Source of the DNA: Bacteroidota bacterium
GTDB lineage: Bacteria > Bacteroidota > Bacteroidia > NS11-12g > UBA9320
Direction of reading: 5' to 3'
Length of the DNA stretch: 64,000 nt
NCBI GenBank assembly: GCA_947468275.1
Contig: CANIKO010000007.1
Location: forward strand, 62,001 to 126,000
Shown here: one piece after another, positions 62,201 through 64,000 of the stretch
Position numbering within the stretch: the stretch's first letter is position 1
How the letters are laid out: every line of letters begins with the position of its first letter
Notes under the pieces: generated by a model
What the model was told of the DNA's origin: nothing
Databases searched by the model: none
What the model saw: the letters and a program-made list of their open reading frames with translations, nothing else
Program-made: the position numbers and the translations under genes

Positions 62201-64000
62201 ATCTATAAATTTCCCATCTCCAAAATTCCAAATAAATCGTGTTCCTGAATCTTGATTAGAATCAACCGGAAAAAAACGCAGGGAGGCATCAGTGCAGTAA
62301 TACTTTTCGGGAATATAATCACTTGTATAGATTGGAGACAATTTAATTACATTCACTGTATTATGAAACCATCCTGTATCTCTGCAAACTTTACCATTGG
62401 TATCCAATCCATTTTCTACAATTAGTCCAATAGTTACATTTCCAGCACTATCACCGGCATAGTTGCTGTATTTGTAATTATAGGCTTTTGAATTATACAT
62501 CCAATTGGAATCAAAATTCCCGGTTTTTACAGCAGATAAAGAATCCCACATTACCCACCATGAATATCGGTAACATGTAGGCTGTGATTGGTATATATTA
62601 AAGCTTAAGGATTTAAACCCTTCTGGTCCAGGGCATGGAGTGCCGTTCGATGGAGTAAATAATCCTTTTGCTTTGGGGGCCATAAGCGGAATAGCCACAT
62701 AAGCACTATCTCTGCAACCAAGGATTGTATCTACAACCACTAACTTTGGAAAATAACATGCTTCTTTTCCTTTCTTATACATATGCCGAAACCGCAAAGA
62801 ATCTCTCGAATACCTGCAATTTTGTCCAATATTTATTGAATCCTTGGTATTAAGAGTGCAGTTAGGAGCAAAAGCATCACCTGCATCCCAAAATACTTGA
62901 GCACTTTTATTTCTAAATAAAATGGATGAATTAATATACTGTATGGTATCTTTAATCTGACATTGAATCCGATTCGTGATATTACCAAAAAAAACGGATG
63001 GACCATGCACCACAATGGAATCGAGGTTTAATATACTATCGCATCCATTTTTGCTTATTTTAACTTTAGGGAAATATAACCCTGGATTATATCGGTACGC
63101 GGTTGAAAAATTATAAGATTGACCGCCATCCCCAAAGTCCCATTGAATGGAAGCCCCTGAAATGAAGGACTGTTTAAAATGAAAATAATTGTCATTTTTA
63201 CATTTTCCGCTACTTGAATCTATTACGGCATCTACTACATAACTTGTATTTTTAACACTATTTGTATTAGTGTATTGATCAGAACAACCATTTTTATTAT
63301 TTATCCATAAGGAAATATTAAAATTCCCATTTGCTGTATAATTGTGATTAACATTCGTCCAACTTACACTATCGGTACTACCATCTCCAAAATTCCAAAG
63401 AAAACGTGTGACAACTGGCGGGGATTCATTGGATTTGTTAGTTATGATTACTTTTGTGTTGAAACATCCTCCACCACCTGTAAAAGTGAAATCAGCCTTT
63501 ATTTCAGGATAAATAATTACAGGATACCTTGCAGTAGTGTATTCACTGCAATTATTAGTATCTTCTAATTCTAAAGTTATATAATAAGCTCCCCCCCTTT
63601 TATCCATATACTTATGACATATGACGCTATCGCTCAGTGGTGTGAAGTCGTCAAAAAAACCATCATCAAAAATTACCGTTCTAGATTTAAGTCTTTTTGT
63701 ATTATCTTTAAGCTTAATACAGACATTATTAGTATTAAAACATTGTGTGTCTTTTAAACCATAAAAAGTTGCATCTGGTAAAGGATTAACAAGTATGCTG
63801 TCCAACAAAATCCGGCATTTTGCAGAACCAAAATCTACCGTGAGCAAAGGAAAAAAATAGCCTATTTTTTTATAAATATGTGAAACCTTTATGGCGTCAT
63901 AGATGGAACTATCACCAAAATTCCATCTGAATGCAATAGCATTGCTAATTGTATCGGCTGTAAAAGTAACCTGTGAATTTTTACAAGCTTCAATTACATC
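56222..64000 (-). CDS. Giant PKD-array T9SS surface protein, 5' end beyond window
   Basis: The frame stays open through base 64000, so at least 2592 residues are encoded and the N-terminus is missing; the in-window TTG at 63847 is not a true start because PKD sequence (RWNFGDSSIYD) continues upstream. About 27 PKD-type modules follow each other, recognisable by W-x-FGDG and GC-x-D motifs (LWNFGDGSTDSV, WDFGDGSQSNLKNPSRLY, WKFGDGNISVLANP). Modules from about residue 1150 to 2200 are close copies of about 84 residues. The end is a CHU_C type B sorting domain: FFLPTAFTPNHDGLNDRF, IFSRWGELLFEG, DEGWDGTYKGE, ESGMFILIR. Probably an adhesin or surface filament. Confidence 0.9.
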   Translation of the reverse strand, partial: DVIEACKNSQVTFTADTISNAIAFRWNFGDSSIYDAIKVSHIYKKIGYFFPLLTVDFGSAKCRILLDSILVNPLPDATFYGLKDTQCFNTNNVCIKLKDNTKRLKSRTVIFDDGFFDDFTPLSDSVICHKYMDKRGGAYYITLELEDTNNCSEYTTARYPVIIYPEIKADFTFTGGGGCFNTKVIITNKSNESPPVVTRFLWNFGDGSTDSVSWTNVNHNYTANGNFNISLWINNKNGCSDQYTNTNSVKNTSYVVDAVIDSSSGKCKNDNYFHFKQSFISGASIQWDFGDGGQSYNFSTAYRYNPGLYFPKVKISKNGCDSILNLDSIVVHGPSVFFGNITNRIQCQIKDTIQYINSSILFRNKSAQVFWDAGDAFAPNCTLNTKDSINIGQNCRYSRDSLRFRHMYKKGKEACYFPKLVVVDTILGCRDSAYVAIPLMAPKAKGLFTPSNGTPCPGPEGFKSLSFNIYQSQPTCYRYSWWVMWDSLSAVKTGNFDSNWMYNSKAYNYKYSNYAGDSAGNVTIGLIVENGLDTNGKVCRDTGWFHNTVNVIKLSPIYTSDYIPEKYYCTDASLRFFPVDSNQDSGTRFIWNFGDGKFIDTTNQHSVSHIFKAGKYRIKLTVIHPNGCFGIDSSILINIGVHKNFLVSSNLKCVNDSLQLFEFNRYYDTISGAYRYWSDPQRSLVGKEQLKYDLGDGNGFQNLGANPKISYPYPGTYKISMAVSDSIGCWDTLSKFNSVNISGVYADFLLPFDSVLCAQAIDFKTLSTTMDSSVMKGLKGDFVKTWEWDFGPSYAQVYLPNPKRFFATGDYKIKLKVTNVFGCKDSITKDLVLVGPMAHFDFVGDTIGCEPLKITFKNNSGYATNYSWQFRDISNGTFATDKDSNVSFKYKGHGDFYPQLVARGLFTKNGASRVCEDIYPDTSNSFKRMVTVWELPKPKFTWITNCSNSTTTFTNASTISTGVIVSVKWFFGDGTSSVTNNPTHTYSDTGHYRVVLKNFSNHGCEDSLVQIVVVSMTPFANFSFKQSCLGAFSLFKDSTFTYNDKIYLWKWDFGDGSQSNLKNPSRLYSLDKTYLVKLKVTNVAGCSDSIARYYTVHSNPNPKFSFTNVCHNINVVYTNSSTSKDTLKSWIWNFGDGNSSNSWNTNHTFSNPSNFNVKLVLKTKWGCTDSLVKTTIIYPNPVSKIKINQAQQCFKYHLYSFTDSSKILTGSLSPKWNLGNLDSSTLASFNYRYGNFGRFKIRLISISGFNCRDTTYDSVRIFAMPIVKFSINQNNQCSRYNLYSFGDLGKIAEGTFTRLWKFGNGDTSTKDPASYHYKDTGIFNPQLLLTSNFGCKDTAAALVRLWPMPAANFKINDSTQCLNANGFSFTNTSKIAWGSLTSNWEFGDNTTFNGMNATHSYVSPGTYTAMLRETSVNNCKDTVRKKAVIYPMPLAAFKIDDSLQCLKGNIFKFTNSSKISSGSQSYKWFFGDGNTSVQISPQHSYTNFGTYTVKLVSLSALGCLDSLVQTLVVYPMPMAKPNINFSNGCINNQKFQFTDNSSISYGSLSRVWKFGDSTSSFISNPTKNFPYAKTYTVWLTEVSNFGCSDSGSLSVQVYYKPIVAFSTNDPDQCLYGNNFIFTNKTKIAAGSFTQTWRFGDGRSQISSNASNNYFTYGTYKVTLIPVSNYGCTDSVSSTVVVYPMPVPVFSVNKKEQCIRQNKFIFTNNSTIASGSLTYQWKFGDTGVSNVNSPSYSYKNFGGFNVLLKSTSNFGCIDSAITFVIVDPMPVPNFTINDTTQCLNDQKFILKDNSAVATGTLTRKWVFDDTTFSNLSTVNKTFVRDTFHVIKLVQTSDRGCKDSISKMIEVYSKPFPLFTINDTDQCLKQNNFVFTNVSNIRKGSLTYQWKFGDIATNTNLNSSHRYFAFGNYVVTLSAISGNGCIDSLKKLVRADPMPAVSFAVNDTGQCINSQSFVFKNNSTIPVGIIQHLWKFGDGNISVLANPVIQYLKDTVYKVLLTETSNKGCKDSVQKIVDVYPKPIVNFAIDDSIQCLFQNAYYFTNKSLINYGTLSYIWFFGDGGKNNAVNVKHSYSKFGNYNVALTSLSDLGCVDSIFKVITVAAMPKVDFAVNDPGQCFRIQNFIFTNKTVLALGTMTSKWCFGDLDTITSLNSKHIYKTIGNYIPKLIITSDYGCKDSMSQTIIVNPNAKTSYKTNDSDQCINQQNYLFTNTSKVITGQIKGVLWNLGNGKTSIQQQASSTYPRSGIYTIILQTTTDSGCVDSFTNKIRIYPKPKAWFDVNDSAQCLFQNNYQFNDLSYDSLGLNLFNWNINNESQQTTKVANHIFGTPGYKTITLIANSIKGCGDTVKRMVYVKPMPNPKFELLNKYYCELTGPYNFKPVTLGGTYYGKNIQSDIYNPIILWEDTVKYVVTVNGCTDSSSQVTNVYPGPKVDLGNDTTLCKYEVLTLVVNSWQSKVIWNDGSTNSYLRVIKPGIYSVTATNICGKKSDSIQVLFRDINCRFFLPTAFTPNHDGLNDRFKPLIYDVGEMKYQIFSRWGELLFEGNESDEGWDGTYKGEMVQLGNYLIHVTYSYTSSNHYIKMTESGMFILIR
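57290..60720 (-). repeat. Tandem coding repeat, about 250-255 bp period, inside the giant PKD gene
   Basis: The complement of the WKFG codons (CCAAATTTCCA and variants) recurs on the plus strand near 58077, 58328, 58832, 59336 and 60089, with diverged forms between, giving a steady step of about 250-255 bp. Each unit carries the same order: D-x-QC-L, FTN-S-I, G-S-L-T, W-K-F-G-D, G-C-x-D-S, V-Y-P-M-P. The first and last modules of the protein are more diverged, so this central tract looks recently amplified or homogenised. Confidence 0.85.

Overview
The window is about 64 kb of A+T-rich chromosome from a member of the Bacteroidota, probably an environmental Chitinophagia/Sphingobacteriia-like lineage. 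Evidence: type IX secretion (T9SS) cargo with both sorting-domain types (short type A 'PNP' tails and the long gliding-motility-associated CHU_C type B domain), giant PKD-repeat surface proteins, an ftsX-DUF3098-uppP cluster, many lipoproteins, DUF2723 and DUF5777 proteins, and promoters whose -7 elements resemble the Bacteroidota TAnnTTTG consensus. No rRNA, tRNA, phage or CRISPR was found. Both window ends cut through genes.

Layout. 1-13.5 kb is mostly housekeeping: a membrane glycosyltransferase (cut by the window start), pdxA, a secreted Rieske lipoprotein, a three-gene MacB/LolCD-like ABC export system, a DUF2723 membrane glycosyltransferase, rlmB and radA. 13.6-28 kb is a respiratory island, almost entirely on the minus strand. 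It holds a Tat-exported four-cluster ferredoxin, NrfD, a membrane-anchored accessory protein and cytochrome c; two paralogous cassettes, each of an ethylbenzene-dehydrogenase-domain heme lipoprotein, a CX4CH cytochrome lipoprotein and a DUF5777 beta-barrel; a YceI lipoprotein and a small lipoprotein; an FNR-type regulator with cluster-ligand cysteines; an outer-membrane protein; and heme A synthase. 28-35 kb carries two tandem SBBP/PKD/CHU_C surface proteins. 35-46.7 kb returns to housekeeping: lysS, ftsX-DUF3098-uppP, acyl-CoA carboxylase beta, YebC and a SNF2 helicase, with T9SS cargo between. 46.7-51.2 kb is a plastic region: three copies of a REP-like block around a RAYT (Y1) transposase, a duplicated 3' gene fragment, an orphan solute-binding lipoprotein and a second REP family. 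51-56 kb has threonine aldolase, two lipoproteins and an EF-G-like GTPase. From 56.2 kb to the end runs one giant PKD-array surface protein (at least 2592 residues, cut by the window end).

The most interesting result is in the respiratory island. Four promoters share one architecture: two dyads of the form TGA-N6-TCA, 22-23 bp apart, with the proximal dyad beginning exactly 31 bp from a -7-like box reading nAnnTTTG. That places the proximal dyad near -41.5, the classical FNR activation position. The FNR-like protein encoded within the island has an ExxSR recognition helix and cysteines C10, C13, C18/C23 and C110, placed as expected for a [4Fe-4S] oxygen sensor. Read together, the island looks like an oxygen-regulated regulon that builds a quinol-linked Fe-S/NrfD module and two barrel-cytochrome cassettes on the outer membrane. 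The substrate, or the direction of electron flow, cannot be read from sequence.
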